A stretch of DNA of 64,000 bases from Zoroaster sp. YZ-2022 (GCA_029582265.1 CM055816.1:86455314-86519313); one strand, 5' to 3'; shown: positions 35,040 to 46,504, counted from the first letter of the stretch. Notes: generated by a model not told the origin, from the sequence alone. Translations and numbers: made by a program.

Positions 35040-35640
35040 GCTCATATACTGTTAATATTTATTTTTGGAAAAAGTTGGTTAGGCAGATGATTCAAATTGC
35101 AAACAATACGTTCCCAGGCACTTTATTTCGGTCTCGGACAAAAATAAACAATATTTTTAGCTAATTTTGAAAAGAAAAATGCAGTGTCCTCCGATTTATT
35201 TTTATCCAAGGTAAAACATGTCGATAAGGCTTACCCCTTTTAGTGTTCCCCAAAAAAAGCTGGCCCCAAATATTTGTTTTTTGGGTCACTATAGACAATG
35301 GGCAAGGGACATTTTTCATAAACAAGTTAACATTTTCATATTTTCTTTGAAAATCTAATCTTTTTGGAAAAAGTTGGAAAGACAGGCAATTCAAATTGCA
35401 AAAAGTTCCTGCCACTATATTTCAAAATTATGAAATTAAAACCAAACAATATTTTGAGGCAAAATGTTGACGAACAGCAAGGGGGTAAACCTTGTAATTT
35501 TTTTACCTTGCAAAAAATCCGATTTCCTTCTAAATAACATGGAATGTAGCCTTGGATCAGCAGAATATACCAATTGGTTAGTTTTCTTGGGCAAGGGAAA
35601 TCTTGAAAAATAAAATTATTTTCAAGTTTTCTTTGATAAA
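35040..35640 (+). repeat. Two old, diverged monomers of the 303-bp satellite
   Basis: The order of landmarks is that of the satellite, twice: TTTGGAAAAAGTTGG, AGGCAnnTnATTCAAATTGC, GCACTTTATTT or GCCACTATATTT, ACCTTGCAAAAAATCCGATT, and TCTTGGGCAAGG. Many substitutions separate it from both arrays. Orientation is opposite to the adjoining array B. No arms flank it. Confidence 0.7.
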
Positions 35641-35659
35641 CTTTTATTTAACTCGGTGC

Positions 35660-36225
35660 ATATACGTATTGCTCAACTATTAAAAGTTCTTATTGTATGT
35701 TTATAGTGTAAAATGTTTACCAACAATTAAAGAAGTGTCAATCTTTGGTTGGTGTCCACCTAAACAATAAACTTACAAGTATGAATAAATAGAAACAGAA
35801 ACAGAATACCATTCTCATTACTTTGACAATTTAAAATGCACTCAAAGTTCATTATTAGACTAAATATATACACCATATATAAGTACACAATGAATACTAT
35901 CACTGTCATTAATCAAGGAGAAAACCTTACTGTGAGTCATAAATTTAGATTTTTTGAAAATACAGGTGGCAGCAGACTTATTAATCTTTTTTGTTCTAGT
36001 ACATGGACAAAATAATAACAGAAAAAGGGACCGGTACGTTTCCTGCCATGTATAGAACTTAAGTCTACAGTAGTAATATAGTAATATTCTTCAGTTTAAG
36101 ATAAATCATGTGCATGTTCCATTGTATGACTATGTACACAGTGCACACGTTAACTAGTGTACTTCCCTCATTTGACTTGTCATCTGTCGAAGTGGTTGGA
36201 TCCATACAAAGCAAGTTCTGTTGAC
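35660..36225. other. No gene recognised
   Basis: AT-rich sequence with no supported exon or transposon end. Confidence 0.5.
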
Positions 36226-36483
36226 TAATAAAAGGGCCAATATTGTCACAATGAGAGCAAAAGTTTGACAGGGCATGGAATCGGCGTCTAGTTTTAGCTG
36301 AACTCGGCGACTGAAAATAATACCCCACGACCGTGTGCTTTCCTAACAGGACCCGATATGATCATACGCACTGTATTACCAATGCTGATGCATGGATATT
36401 ATTATTATTGCACTCACTGATAGGACACCAATTCCATCCCCTGTTGAAAGTTTGCTGCGATCGTAACGACACTGTCTCTTTAA
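36226..36483. mobile_element. Kolobok/T2-like MITE
   Basis: The ends resemble AAAGGGnCAnTATnGTCAC and its inverse (GTAACGACACTGTCTCTTTAA). Inside are GACAGGGCATGGAATCGG and the inverted CCATCCCCTGTTGAAAG. The right border is also the 8-bp target duplication of the hAT-like element that follows at 36484. Confidence 0.6.
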
Positions 36484-36871
36484 TTAATAAGCTTGGGCGA
36501 TAACACGATAATATTGAATATCGATCGCGATACCTTTTTTATTCGATTACAATATCAAGAACCTTTTTTTAAATTTTTCTTTTTTAAATCGCCATTGTGA
36601 GTCAAGTCAGAAATTCTATGGAAACAAAATTAGAATAATCTTTTCAGCTTTTGGAAGAAACAAACGCGAACTACTTAAGAAATACATACACGCTCTGCAA
36701 ACGAATTTGCATTTTATTGTGACACTTGTAGAGGGGTACATACCTGTGGTTATTGGCTCTAAAGCAATCATGCGTGAATGAAAAAATAATCGCGATGTTA
36801 TCGTAAACTGCGATATATGTTTGTCGATACATGTATATTGTGGATGAAAAAATCGATATCGCCCAAGCTTA
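36484..36871. mobile_element. hAT-like MITE with 8-bp target-site duplication
   Basis: Perfect 15-bp inverted repeats near the ends, TAAGCTTGGGCGATA (36488) and TATCGCCCAAGCTTA (36857-36871). CTCTTTAA occurs directly on both sides (36476-36483 and 36872-36879), an 8-bp duplication as hAT elements make. The interior is rich in CGATATCG-like words. The insertion struck the end of the MITE at 36226. Confidence 0.75.
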
Positions 36872-36942
36872 CTCTTTAAATCAGTATTGTATACATTGCA
36901 ACCGATCAGTCTAACCACCTGCGGTAAATGGTTGATAATATT

Positions 36943-37074
36943 CAGCGGCGTAGCCAGGACATTTTCAGTGGGGGAGAGGGGGGGCCATTGCTTTTCAGTG
37001 CGGCTTAGGGATATGTTTTTTTTTCCCTTTTCTTTTTTTGGAGCACTATCAGGCTTCCCGTGACTACGCCGCTG
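36943..37074. mobile_element. Short hAT-like MITE (CAGCGGCGTAG family)
   Basis: Ends CAGCGGCGTAGCCAGGA and GTGACTACGCCGCTG, with a G-rich and T-rich middle. The flanks ATAATATT and ATGATATG match at 6 of 8 positions, consistent with an old 8-bp duplication. Confidence 0.65.
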
Positions 37075-37451
37075 ATGATATGACAAAATAAATATATACA
37101 TATACTTTACCATGAATACATATACACAAAAATACATGTACACACCGGTATACCATTACATTCATAGGCACTTAGTTTAAGAAAACTACATGTTTGGCTT
37201 TATATTTAAGCATTATGTGGGTTTCATTTGAAACAAATGTCTGGTACACTACCTTAAGTCATTGACAAATGAATATTAATTTGAATTTCCCAGAACTGAC
37301 GCAGTGGATTCCATAGCAAGTATGGGGCAAGCTCTTGCACAACAGTAAACAATGGGTCCATATATCAACTATACTATCAATTGTGATATACTGATTGTTA
37401 CCATATTCTCCCAATATGCACGATTTTACTGAAGGAGCCTACTGGTATCCT

Positions 37452-37765
37452 CAGTGGCGTAAATCCGTGCTGAAAAGTGGGGGGGGGGGGGGGGGATGAT
37501 ATTGAATTTTTGTTTGAACGTCGCTCAACCCCATACCTCCCCAAACACTGCAAGAAAACATCACTCCATGTACCATTTCTCTATTTAAACAAACCAAATT
37601 TCCCCCCGTTTTTCAGGAATTATTCGCTTATTAGCTCATTTTGTTACGTCACGACAAATTCTGGGGGGGGGGGTGGGGGGGTGGAGGGGTGATCCTATGG
37701 ACCATTCCCCGGGCCAAAAAGTGGGGGTTATCCCTCACCCCCCTTGGAAATTACGACCGTGGGTA
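37452..37765. mobile_element. Probable hAT-like MITE with poly-G tracts
   Basis: The left end CAGTGGCGTAAATCCG and the right end AATTACGACCGTGGGT are imperfect inverted repeats of the CAGYGGCGTA type. Two poly-G runs (near 37480 and 37663) and matching C-rich stretches lie inside. Borders are approximate. Confidence 0.45.
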
Positions 37766-38129
37766 TCCTCGTTTCTACCAAGCAGGATAGTTGACATCGA
37801 TCCTTTGAGTAACGAGACTTGCTGAATAGGACACTTACCAGCAACCTCATCCCCAAGGCTTACAAGCAGTACTATTGGTATGCCTTAGGAGCAATGCTGT
37901 ATGCCTGAACTTGCCCTGTACATGTACAAGCATGTGAAATCTGAGAAATATCGTTTCAAAATGCACTCGTCACTGTTGTGAGCCAGTATAACTAGACTAT
38001 TTTTGACTGAAGGGGCCGTCGATACCTATGGTACCCAGGCAATCATAGTACTCTATGTGACAACGACCCCCTGTAGCCTCATTAATACAAGTTTAAACAC
38101 TTGAAAATCTAATTTCATGAATATAAAAG
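37766..38129. other. No gene recognised
   Basis: No exon or transposon end was recognised. Confidence 0.5.
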
Positions 38130-38478
38130 CAGCGGCGTAGTCAGGAACCTTTTCAGTGGGAGGGGGAACATGGTTGTTGCTTTTCAATGGGGTAACGGGG
38201 TGCATTGTTTTTCAGTGGGGGAGCATTGCTTTTCAGTGGGGGAGCATTGCTTTTCAGTGGGGGGTCGGGGAGCATTGCTTTTCAGTGTGGGGGGACAGGG
38301 GAGCATTGCTTTTCAGTGGGGGCCCCAGGGGGTATGGGTTTTTCCCTTTTCTTTTGGGCTCTATCGGGATTTTTCGTGGGGGGACCTGCGGGGTGGGGCA
38401 CTGGAAATTTGTGGGGGGCCACTGGAAATTTATGGGGGGGGCACGGCACGGCCCCCCCCCCCCGTGACTACGCCGCTG
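38130..38478. mobile_element. hAT-like MITE (CAGCGGCGTAG family) with internal GGGGAGCATTGC repeats
   Basis: It starts CAGCGGCGTAGTCAGGA and ends GTGACTACGCCGCTG. The flanks TATAAAAG and CATAAAAG match at 7 of 8 positions, a near-perfect 8-bp duplication. Inside, GGGGGAGCATTGCTTTTCAGT is tandemly repeated with a period of 21-30 bp, making several overlapping but meaningless glycine-rich frames. Confidence 0.8.
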
Positions 38479-39639
38479 CATAAAAGTATGTTTGATCAAA
38501 ACTACAACCGAGCAAACCAGATGACTATAGCAATAGGCACTTGATAAATTTCAGACTGAAGCCTCCATGAAAGTCAAATTCAACACGTGGCCATAATGAC
38601 CAGGTCTCATCAATTGAGCATAATGACCAGGTTTGACTTATGACCTGCGTCCCCGCTGGTGGCCTTCTCATGCTGGTCTGACTTTTTTCTTTTTAAATTA
38701 GGACGGCTACAAAATATTCCAGATACAATGTATATACAGAAAAAACTGTTATAAAGTACACGAAGAGTTTCATAACAAAACGCTATATATCCATTTGGCT
38801 GAGAGGATATATTGCAGATATCACATTTTGCTAAAAACCGGGTTGGAACTTGTGTTTGCCTACCTGTGAACGATGTCTGAGTGGTGTTGGTGCAAAAGTT
38901 TTAAATATGGCGTTTATCGCGTTTTGCTATGAAACTCTTCACACGGTACTTCAATAATCCAAACGTGTGCAGTATTTGTATTTAATGACAAGAAGACAGG
39001 AGGACCCTTCATTAACAATAAACACAACATAACTAGCAAGTAGCATGAGTGTTCCTATCACTGGAAAAGGCACTAAGGTCAGATTTCGTTTTAAGAATTA
39101 TGAGAAAATTAAAAATTAAAAACAAAATGCATGTAGGCCGTGAAACAGTGTAAAACATGGAATACACACACGTTCAAATCTGAGCTTTATAATTATATAA
39201 TAAAATAAATTTCACAGCTTATTCTAAGGCACTGCCACTCGTTTACAAGCCAGCCATGTTGTCAGGTTCCCAAAAGGCACATTGAAGTTTACTAAGAAGT
39301 TGGCCATACATCACAGGCACCAGACTATTTTTTGGATATAATCAATTATCAATGTCATAGACTTGTGCGTGTGTGTAATAACCAAGACGGACATCTTTGT
39401 ATGGTACCTTAAGGACATGGTTAAGATTAATGTCGGCAACCACATCACATTTTTTTTACATGAGCCTCATCCCAAAAATTATACACATGTGTGTAATACA
39501 ATAACCATTAATTTAATTTAGAATTAAAAAATAAAAATTAACTAACTTTCAAAAATATCATACAAATATAAAACATTTTTAATGTACCCTACTAATCTTT
39601 ATGGCAAATAAAATACCAAAGGTAATTTACAGTTGACTG
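38479..39639. other. No gene recognised
   Basis: An open stretch on the minus strand near 39240-39320 ends in a stop and reads YGQLLSKLQCAFWEPDN, but the acceptor is weak and no family was recognised. It is not called. Confidence 0.45.
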
Positions 39640-40290
39640 AAGGTTCGTCGGAGGATAAGGATGAGGATGATGAGGATGATGAGGATGATAAGGAGGATGA
39701 GGAAGATGAGGAAGATGAGGAAGATGAGGAGGATGAGGATGAGGAGGATGAGGAGGATGATGAGGATGATGAGGATGATGAGGATGAGGAGGATGAGGAG
39801 GATGAGGAGGATGAGGAGGATGAGGAGGATGAGGAGGATGAGGAGGATGAGGAGGATGAGGAGGATGAGGAGGATGAGGATGAGGAGGAGGATGAGGAGG
39901 ATGAGGAGGATGAGGAGGAGGAGGAGGATGAGGAGGATGAGGAGGATGAGGAGGATTAGACGGAGGAGGATTAGACGGAGGATTAGATGGAGGATGAGGC
40001 GAGGAGGACGAGGCGAGGAGGACGAGGCGAGGAGGAGGCGAGGAGGAGGCGGGGAGGAGGACGAGGGGAGAAGGAGAAGATGGAGGAGAAGAGGACGAAG
40101 GAGTAGAAGAGGACGAAGTAGTAGAAGAGGACGAAGGAGAAGACGAGGATGAGGAGAAGAGGATGAGGAGAAGAAGACGAGGATGAGGAGAAGAAGACGA
40201 GGATGAGGACGAGGATGGGATAATGAGGACGAGGATGAGATAATGAGAAGACGGCGAGGGGAGGAGGAGGAGGAGGAGGAGGAGGAGGAG
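39640..40290 (+). repeat. GA-rich low-complexity tract (GAGGATGAG and GAGGACGAG repeats)
   Basis: About 650 bp of plus-strand purine-rich repeats: GAT-interrupted GAGGATGAG units to about 39960, then GAGGACGAGGCGAG units, then (GGA)n. Every frame on both strands is open for long distances (Glu/Asp, Arg/Met, Pro/His, Leu/Ile). These are compositional, not genes. Confidence 0.9.
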
Positions 40291-40586
40291 CAGCAGCATG
40301 TATAGAATCCAAAATTTAGAGGTGCCCTAGTGTGTTGGCCCCGACCAAATTCCACGACTCAAACCTCACATGTAGTGCCCCCCCCCCTCCTCCCCCCCAA
40401 TTCAAAGTATCGATCAACGCCCATGGTGTACACTCATTCTAAGTAGAGCTATTATTCTTTGGTATATTCAAGTAAAAGTTCATTTATATAACTATATACA
40501 ATCTAGAAATTAATCTTGAAAAGAAACAGAGAAATATATACATGAAGTTATTAAGAAAGTCCAAATCAAGCATGTTCACCACCACT

Positions 40587-40959
40587 TTAACCCTCCTATG
40601 CCCAGGCTGAAATTTGGCCCAGCAAGCACCGCACCCACAGACAGTCACTTGAGTATTTTTGGTTGCATTGCCAATTGTTCACACATGTGTATTTTTCTTT
40701 ATATGAGTGCTGGAGTTAGTGGCAAAGTCAACCACACTTGTGTATGTCCTACATAAGTTATATGCAGAGTCACACAGAGCTGTGTATGTACTGCATAAGT
40801 TAGCAGCAGACTCGTATACAGTTGAGTGGTTTTGGTTTGACCTCCTACCATAACCACATGTCCTTGCATTTATTTGAGTGCACTGCACAAAGTCAATGGG
40901 TTGGGAGTTACATACAAATTTGGAGTGTCTTTGATTGTTAAACCTATTGGACGGTTTAA
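40587..40959. mobile_element. TTAA-flanked MITE
   Basis: Starts TTAACCCTCCTATGCC and ends GGACGGTTTAA, with TTAA at both borders. The interior matches the shorter copy at 16068-16286. Confidence 0.6.
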
Positions 40960-41151
40960 TGAATCAAATTATTAATTTTAAGTCTTATGACTGTGGTAAA
41001 TTATTTCATTTTGGCACTAAGAAGAGGGTAAAATGGTAAATATTTTTAAAACACAAACATATATCTTACACGAGTGGCAATTATAACACTACACCATTCA
41101 AGACACACACTCCGAATTTCCACTACAAAAAATAACAATCCCAAACATATA

Positions 41152-41418
41152 TACTACTCAAAACAATTTAGGGAACACCGGATTTTTAACATCAAATAGG
41201 TTTGAAATGTTCCATGAACCTGGATTTTCATTTGCAACCCCCTCTCTCTTTCAGCAGTCATGTCATGAAATGTGTAATCACTACATGCATCCTTTATCAT
41301 CTGTTTTTATTGTGCAGTTGTTTCTCATCAATTCTGTGAAACATTGTGTTTATCTGAAACAAATGATCTTGCTTTAACTGAGATTATTCCGGTGTTCCCT
41401 AAATTCTTTTGAGTAGTA
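41152..41418. mobile_element. Tc1/mariner-like MITE, copy 1
   Basis: Terminal inverted repeats of about 29 bp: left TACTACTCAAAACAATTTAG then GGAACACCGGA; right TCCGGTGTTCCC to TTTTGAGTAGTA. TA is duplicated at both borders (41150-41151 and 41419-41420). The copy at 53070-53335 has the same interior, reversed. Confidence 0.8.
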
Positions 41419-41444
41419 TATGTACATTACGAATCTCTATTGCA

Positions 41445-41801
41445 TTAAGCCTAACTCCCTAGGCCCATTTGCTTACACATAACCTGAATCCTCCAAAATC
41501 CTTCAGTAGTAAAGCAAGCACATGACATGTATGCACACACGTGTTTCTTATCTGTGACACATGTACATGGCCAGGGACCCTCCCTGCATGCATGGAGCAA
41601 TAAACAGTGTCCACTGACCCAAGCACTGACCTTGCAATCACTACAACAAACCTGGATGTACATGTACCATGGAAAGGCAAGTATGCCTAATAACCTCAAT
41701 CCTCCAAAATCCTTCACTTTAGCAAAGAGCATGTAGCATGTAACCTCAATCCTTCACGTTAGCAAAGTGGATTTTGGAGGATTTGGGAAGGTTAGTGTTA
41801 A
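41445..41801. mobile_element. TTAA-flanked MITE (TTAACCC family)
   Basis: Starts TTAAGCCTAACTCCC and ends GGTTAGTGTTAA, with TTAA at both ends. Inside, CCTCCAAAATCCTTCA stands in both orientations. Its middle (GCACATGACATGTATGCACA, GAGCAATAAACAGTGTCCAC) is shared with 59441-59705 and, inverted, 61570-61780. Confidence 0.65.
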
Positions 41802-41905
41802 TATAATGAACCTACAGGTAGGTTCAATAAATTTGATTTGAATCTATTTTCAAACATATATTACAGGATAAGGTTCACCTATCAACTGAATTGGTCTGGG
41901 GGCCG

Positions 41906-42004
41906 TTACCTGGCGATTACCCAGCTGTAGTGTGACCACTGAAACCCTGGAGTGGTGAACGTCTCCAGAGTTGAGGTCGCCATTGAAAAAGATCTGTCCA
42001 GTAT
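41906..42004 (-). CDS. TMEM145: Candidate terminal exon of the TMEM145-like gene
   Basis: An acceptor (TACATGCAG) opens a phase-0 stretch of 32 codons and a TAA stop, beginning ILDRSFSMATSTLETFTT and ending SHYSWVIAR. The phase fits the two candidate exons upstream (48488 and 52855, both phase 0 throughout). The content (Ser/Thr-rich) resembles them. The same DNA is also open in another frame (GQIFFNGDLNSGDVHHSR), so the frame is not certain. Other exons may lie between this one and 48488. Assignment to TMEM145 rests on phase and strand only. Confidence 0.35.
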   Translation of the reverse strand: MLDRSFSMATSTLETFTTPGFQWSHYSWVIAR

Positions 42005-42009
42005 CTGCA

Positions 42010-42671
42010 TGTATTAACACTAATAAATTTATTTGCGCACATTATCCAGTGCTATGCATATGTCCTGTCAATAAGTTGCCGAGTTCTACTCTTTGTGTGA
42101 AGGGCGCCCTCACAAGGTCATGCACTGAGTGAATTGTTATCAAGGATTAATCCTCAAAAATACACATAGACTTCCCTCATTACACATCAGGAACATGCTT
42201 TGCTCAGCTGACCACTGTAGCAGGTGGTAGGTATTATTGATGCAAATTTAAGTACTTTCTCAGAGTTCCCTCCCACCTCAATTAAAAAATCAATATTAAT
42301 GATAATAATGAATAATAATAATAGTTATTGCTTGGTCCATTTACATTGTCTTGAAAACCTTACAAGAATTGCCTTCGAAATTTGTGAAACATTTGATACG
42401 CGCTCTTGATCGGATTTGCTGCGTTGTCATGGTAACCCTACAAGATGCTCCAAGAATCACTTGCATTACAACTAGTGTTTGTATTATCTTGCTGTTGTCA
42501 TGCTACCCTAACTAGGTTGTTCCATGAATCCATTATTCCTTATGAGGGAATTGTTGCTGCTTTCACTGTTCCGTACCTGAAACACAAACCAAAAAGAGAT
42601 ACATTTGTAAATATTGCCATGGCAACAATGTTTCTATGAGAATGCTTACACTATTTGAATCAACAAAGTAA
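42010..42671. other. Intronic or intergenic; no feature recognised
   Basis: No supported exon or transposon ends. Confidence 0.5.
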
Positions 42672-42989
42672 CTTGTGAACAACTTCACACTGAAAATCAG
42701 TTTTGCCTTGAAATAACAGTTCACCGTAATTTCACGGCAATTTCATGGTGTCTCTTCCTCTCAGATATTGGCAATAATGTTCACGGTGATTTCACAGCAA
42801 ATTCACAGCGCTCTCGAGAATTAATGAGCTGCCCCTAAACGTTCATGGCGTTTTCACAGCATTTTCATGGCGAAGGAATCCCAAGAGTATTTCATGGTGT
42901 TTTCACAGTATTGTGTCATTATGAAATTATTTCACAGTAAAACAGATTTTCAAGGCATTTTCAGGGTAACATAAAGTTAATCATAGTGT
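42672..42989. mobile_element. CACTA-like MITE, degraded copy
   Basis: Matches the intact copies at 48014 and 62924: TTGTGAACAACTTCAC at the left, TTAATCATAGTG at the right, and many TTCACGGCAATTTCA words inside. The outermost left end is changed. Confidence 0.65.
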
Positions 42990-43155
42990 TAACCAGAAAC
43001 CATGTTGAACACAACAGAATGAAACAAAAGATCTTTTGTTCTTGCTGATGGATCTTGTTGCACTCAGCAGCAAGATCTTACACTTGGACAACTGATTGAT
43101 GTTGTTGCATAGAGCAGATTGTCTAGCCAGTTATTTTAAAACGGGGTAGGGTAAA
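42990..43155. mobile_element. Probable TTAACC-type MITE fragment
   Basis: Begins GTTAACCAGAAACC and ends GGGTAGGGTAA. The interior AAGATCTTTTGTTC and GATCTTGTTGCACTCAGC resembles the element at 55253-55447. Confidence 0.4.
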
Positions 43156-43869
43156 CAAGAATAAAACAGGGAATTGCATTCAGATTTTTATTCCAATGTA
43201 GAATTTAGTAGAGTATGCTCTCTGAAATTCAAAACGGAAATAAGCAATCACAATTATAAATTATTTTCTTGAAAATGATATCACTTTCTAGGGATACAAA
43301 AGATACAAACCAGTTAAAGTTTTACATGAACATTATTTTGGTTATTTTGATTTATCAGTTCTATTTACAGAGAAAAAAAAATCAACAAAATAGTGAAGGA
43401 AAATATAATTTTATTTCAACATGAGAAAATGATATTCTATTTATTGTGAAAAATGAGAATACCATGCATGGTAACTAATAATAATATAATCCTCAGGGTC
43501 GTTTTTTACAAATGAGGTTAATGGACATCTTCTCTATGGTTATGGTGATTAAAAAAAAGGGGGGGGGGAATTGTCTTCTTTGTCCTACCCCTCCTCTGAC
43601 TGCATCAATGGATGCAAATCTTGTATATGTTTAGATCTGACGTAACTGATAGTTTTGGAGATCCTGGGCTCTTTCCCTGAATGATTTAGTTTATAAATGG
43701 ATCATAACTTACACTTTATTCCTATGGCAGCATATTATGAAAAAGAAATACAAAAATAGATGAGAAAAAACCGAACAACTTCAATGAGGTGTTCGGAAGT
43801 AATCCCGATCACCTATATGAACTACATATAGTGAAATCAAAGAAACAATATCAGTGAATGGATTGATGA
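43156..43869. other. No gene recognised
   Basis: AT-rich, with a short A/G-run near 43552-43570. No exon supported. Confidence 0.5.
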
Positions 43870-44475
43870 TTGATGGCTTGTCACAAAATGTCACGTCACA
43901 AAATTTCAAATTTGTCACATAAATGTCTCAAATGTCACAGAATTTTTGGCACCTTTTGCACAGAATGTCACATCAGTTTTGCCTTTGTCGCATTTGATTG
44001 GCATAGATTAAAACATCATGACCAGTTGACCGGTGATACTCATGTCTGTTTCATGAAAAATGGAACCACCACTAAAATGCAACATCAGATTACACTCTGT
44101 GTAAATCTACACTGAAGACTCGATAGTACAAAAGAAAAATCAGGAAAAAGTGAAAGATTGCCCAAAGTGCCTCTGAAGTATAATCCAACTAAAGATGTTG
44201 CATTGCCCACTAGCGCTCAAAATAGTGAACGGACCAATAGTAAGGCTATCACCTAGCAAAGTTCTTTGTCCAAGTTTCCGAGGTTTTCAAGGAAATTTTT
44301 CATTTTATTTGTTCAGTCATCTACATTTGGAGCTGGAATGTGCCAGAATGTCAGACAATTTTTAATACTTCTGTTTATGTTCCTTTTGTCACAAAATTGT
44401 CAAAATGTCACAGAATGTCACAGATTTTTGGTCAATGAAATTTTGTCACAAAATGTCACCATGTCACAGATGATC
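43870..44475. repeat. Region of recurring TGTCACAAAATGTCAC words
   Basis: Both ends (43880-43990 and 44385-44475) are dense in TGTCACA/AAATGTCAC words in the same orientation; the middle is unrelated. It may be the remains of a tandem repeat or of a transposon with repetitive ends. Confidence 0.4.
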
Positions 44476-44599
44476 CATTCTCTGCAATATTAAGGCCCCC
44501 AAAAATCCTGTTTCTGGTAATACGTCAGCTTCAAAATCGGTGCGGTGACGAGTTTTTGTTGTTGTTTTTGGGTTGTTGTTTTTTGCCAACCAGTGAAAT

Positions 44600-44800
44600 A
44601 CATATAGGTTGGTGAAATTCTTGTGTCGGGTGATAAACAACTGATTTAATTTTGCACTACACCGACGTGTGTGTAGCACTGTATACTCAGTGCTTTCCGA
44701 GTGTCTGTGGAACAAACTTCACAGGATTCGAACCCATGACCTCCTGCTTACTAGTGCAGACGTCTTAACCTCTCGACCACCGAGCTTACCCGATGACGAT
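44600..44800 (-). mobile_element. tRNA-Thr-derived SINE, minus-strand copy
   Basis: On the minus strand a tRNA-like head has A-box-like GGTGGTCGAGAGGTTAAG, the anticodon-loop-like CTAGTAA and the B box GGTTCGAATCC. A body follows with GCACTGAGTATACAGTGC and a 3' part ending TTCACCAACCTATA. The inverted partner is 44985-45157. Confidence 0.6.
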
Positions 44801-44984
44801 TGGCCGGCTAGAATCCTGTAGCAGCGGGTTACGCGATATATAGGTTGGTGAAAGCCTGTTGTAGTTTTTTGCAAAACACTTATTTATAGCATGCTAGTAC
44901 ATTGTCTATGCTAGTATACTGTCTACATGTTGCACATAAAATTAACTTTAAAAAAAGAGCAAGCAAACATTAATTTTAAGTACT

Positions 44985-45157
44985 AGCACTAGTAAGCAGG
45001 AGGTCGTGGGTTCGAATCCCGCCCGAGTCCCGCCTGTGTAGTTTTTCACAGAGACTCGGAAAGCACCGAGTATTCAGTGCTATACACATGTCGGTGTTAG
45101 GGCAAAATTAAATCAATTGTTTATTTCCCGACGCAAGAATTTCACCAACCTATAAAC
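44985..45157 (+). mobile_element. tRNA-Thr-derived SINE, plus-strand copy, 5'-truncated
   Basis: Begins in the anticodon arm (CACTAGTAAGCAGGAGG). It keeps the B box GGTTCGAATCC and the same body and 3' end (TTTCACCAACCTATA) as the minus copy at 44600-44800. The two form a loose inverted pair. Confidence 0.6.
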
Positions 45158-45325
45158 AATAATTTTGCAGAAATTATTTCGAAAGTCAGAAGCCATTATC
45201 AACAGAAGTTAATTATAACATCGATTAATGATGGCAAAAGGGGGTGATTAAAACCACAACAATTATGTTTGTTTATTTTAGCAGCTATTTAAAGATGTAT
45301 TGTGTAATTTTAAAGCATTTGTTAT

Positions 45326-45776
45326 GACATAAAACACAATAAAGGGGGCCACTACGCATCCGTCACGTTAGCAGTTTTTCCAATGGTTGTTATTTATTTT
45401 TAAGTACCTGAAACTGACCAAAAAATGTTTCAACATGTGAATGGACATGACATGCAGGCTTATACTAGAACTAATTTGAGTTTATTTATTTTATTTTAAA
45501 TTTGTTTAATTAATTTTTTTACCCTCAAATTTCCATAAAAATTGGACGGAAAAAGTTACCTCACTTTTCCGTCCATTTGTTGATGGAAATTTTATGGTAA
45601 TTAAAAAAATAATAGTAATAATCAACTCAAATTATCTTTAGGATAAGCATGCATGTCTATTCAAATGTTGAAATTCTTTTTGGGTGGTTTCAGATATTAC
45701 ATTTTTTTTTTACAACCATTAGAAAAACTGCTAACGTGACGGTAGGAAAGTGGCCCCCTTTATTGTGTTTTATGTC
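45326..45776. mobile_element. MITE of 451 bp with long inverted ends and TTAT duplication
   Basis: The left end GACATAAAACACAATAAAGG and the right end, inverted, match over about 60 bp and share GTCACGTTAGCAGTTTTT. TTAT flanks both sides (45322-45325 and 45777-45780). A second inverted repeat (GGACGGAAAAAGT with ACTTTTCCGTCC) sits at the centre. Superfamily not assigned. Confidence 0.75.
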
Positions 45777-45780
45777 TTAT

Positions 45781-46380
45781 CCTTTCCAAAAGTATAGAAA
45801 TCTTGAGATGAAAAAGAAATTTGTTTGCAAATTGTTTAAATAGCACGGGTTCGGGTGTACAGGTGATATATATTTAATTATTAAATTTAATAAATAATTT
45901 GTCTTGGAGACTACAAAAAGAGGAGGAATAAAATAGTTTCCTCAGTTCCAAACAAAACATTTTCTCCCAAAATGGCATCACCTCGGACAAAAATGTTCTA
46001 GTGGGACGATCGATACCATCATTAAAGCGAGTAAATTTCACATTACAAGTCAAACATTTTGAAGCACAAAGGAAACCATGTTATTCCATAAAAAATAAAA
46101 TAAAAAATAAATAAAAATGCAATGAAACATCAAAAAGCGAGAGAAAAAGAAAGAATGTGAAAAATGATAGATGATCATATCTATGACAACTACACACATT
46201 TTCCATGTTTGCCATGTTTGATATCAAACAGCTTTGGAATAAAGTGAAAAATTATCTACACGAACATACTGTTGCTATTACAACTACAAACATTCGTTCA
46301 CGTCTTTGCCATATTTTATCTAAAACAGCTTTGCAACCACTCGCACCAGCAAAAAAAAAAACACCATAAAATGGAAGGGA
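45781..46380. other. No gene recognised
   Basis: AT-rich intronic sequence; nothing supported. Confidence 0.5.
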
Positions 46381-46450
46381 TACATAACGATGATGGATAA
46401 ATGTATGCCTTACTATACTGGTTCTAAGCATAGATGTTCGAGCACCAGTA
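46381..46450 (-). pseudogene. Duplicated fragment of the exon-donor border at 48488
   Basis: The minus strand reads ATGCTTAGAACCAGTATA then GTAAGGCATAC, close to the 3' end of the exon at 48488-48604 (ATGTTTAGAACTAGTATG then GTAAGGCTATC). Similar fragments lie at 47860-47935 and 48364-48380. It is a partial local duplication, probably not spliced in. Confidence 0.5.
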
Positions 46451-46504
46451 AACAATCACCCGCAAAAAATGGAAATGATACATGCATGTAGCAGATGTCT
46501 ATTA

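Noticed and set aside
38560..39320. Minus-strand exon-like stretches near 38600 and 39270
   Set aside because: Weak acceptors, short frames and no family match.
39592..40355. Frames of 108-242 codons rich in Glu/Asp, Pro/His or Leu/Ile
   Set aside because: All frames are open because of the GA-rich repeat composition; no conserved protein feature.
41870..42004. Alternative frame of the 41906 exon reading GQIFFNGDLNSGDVHHSR
   Set aside because: Open and protein-like, but its phase does not fit the phase-0 exons upstream and no family was recognised. Kept only as an alternative.
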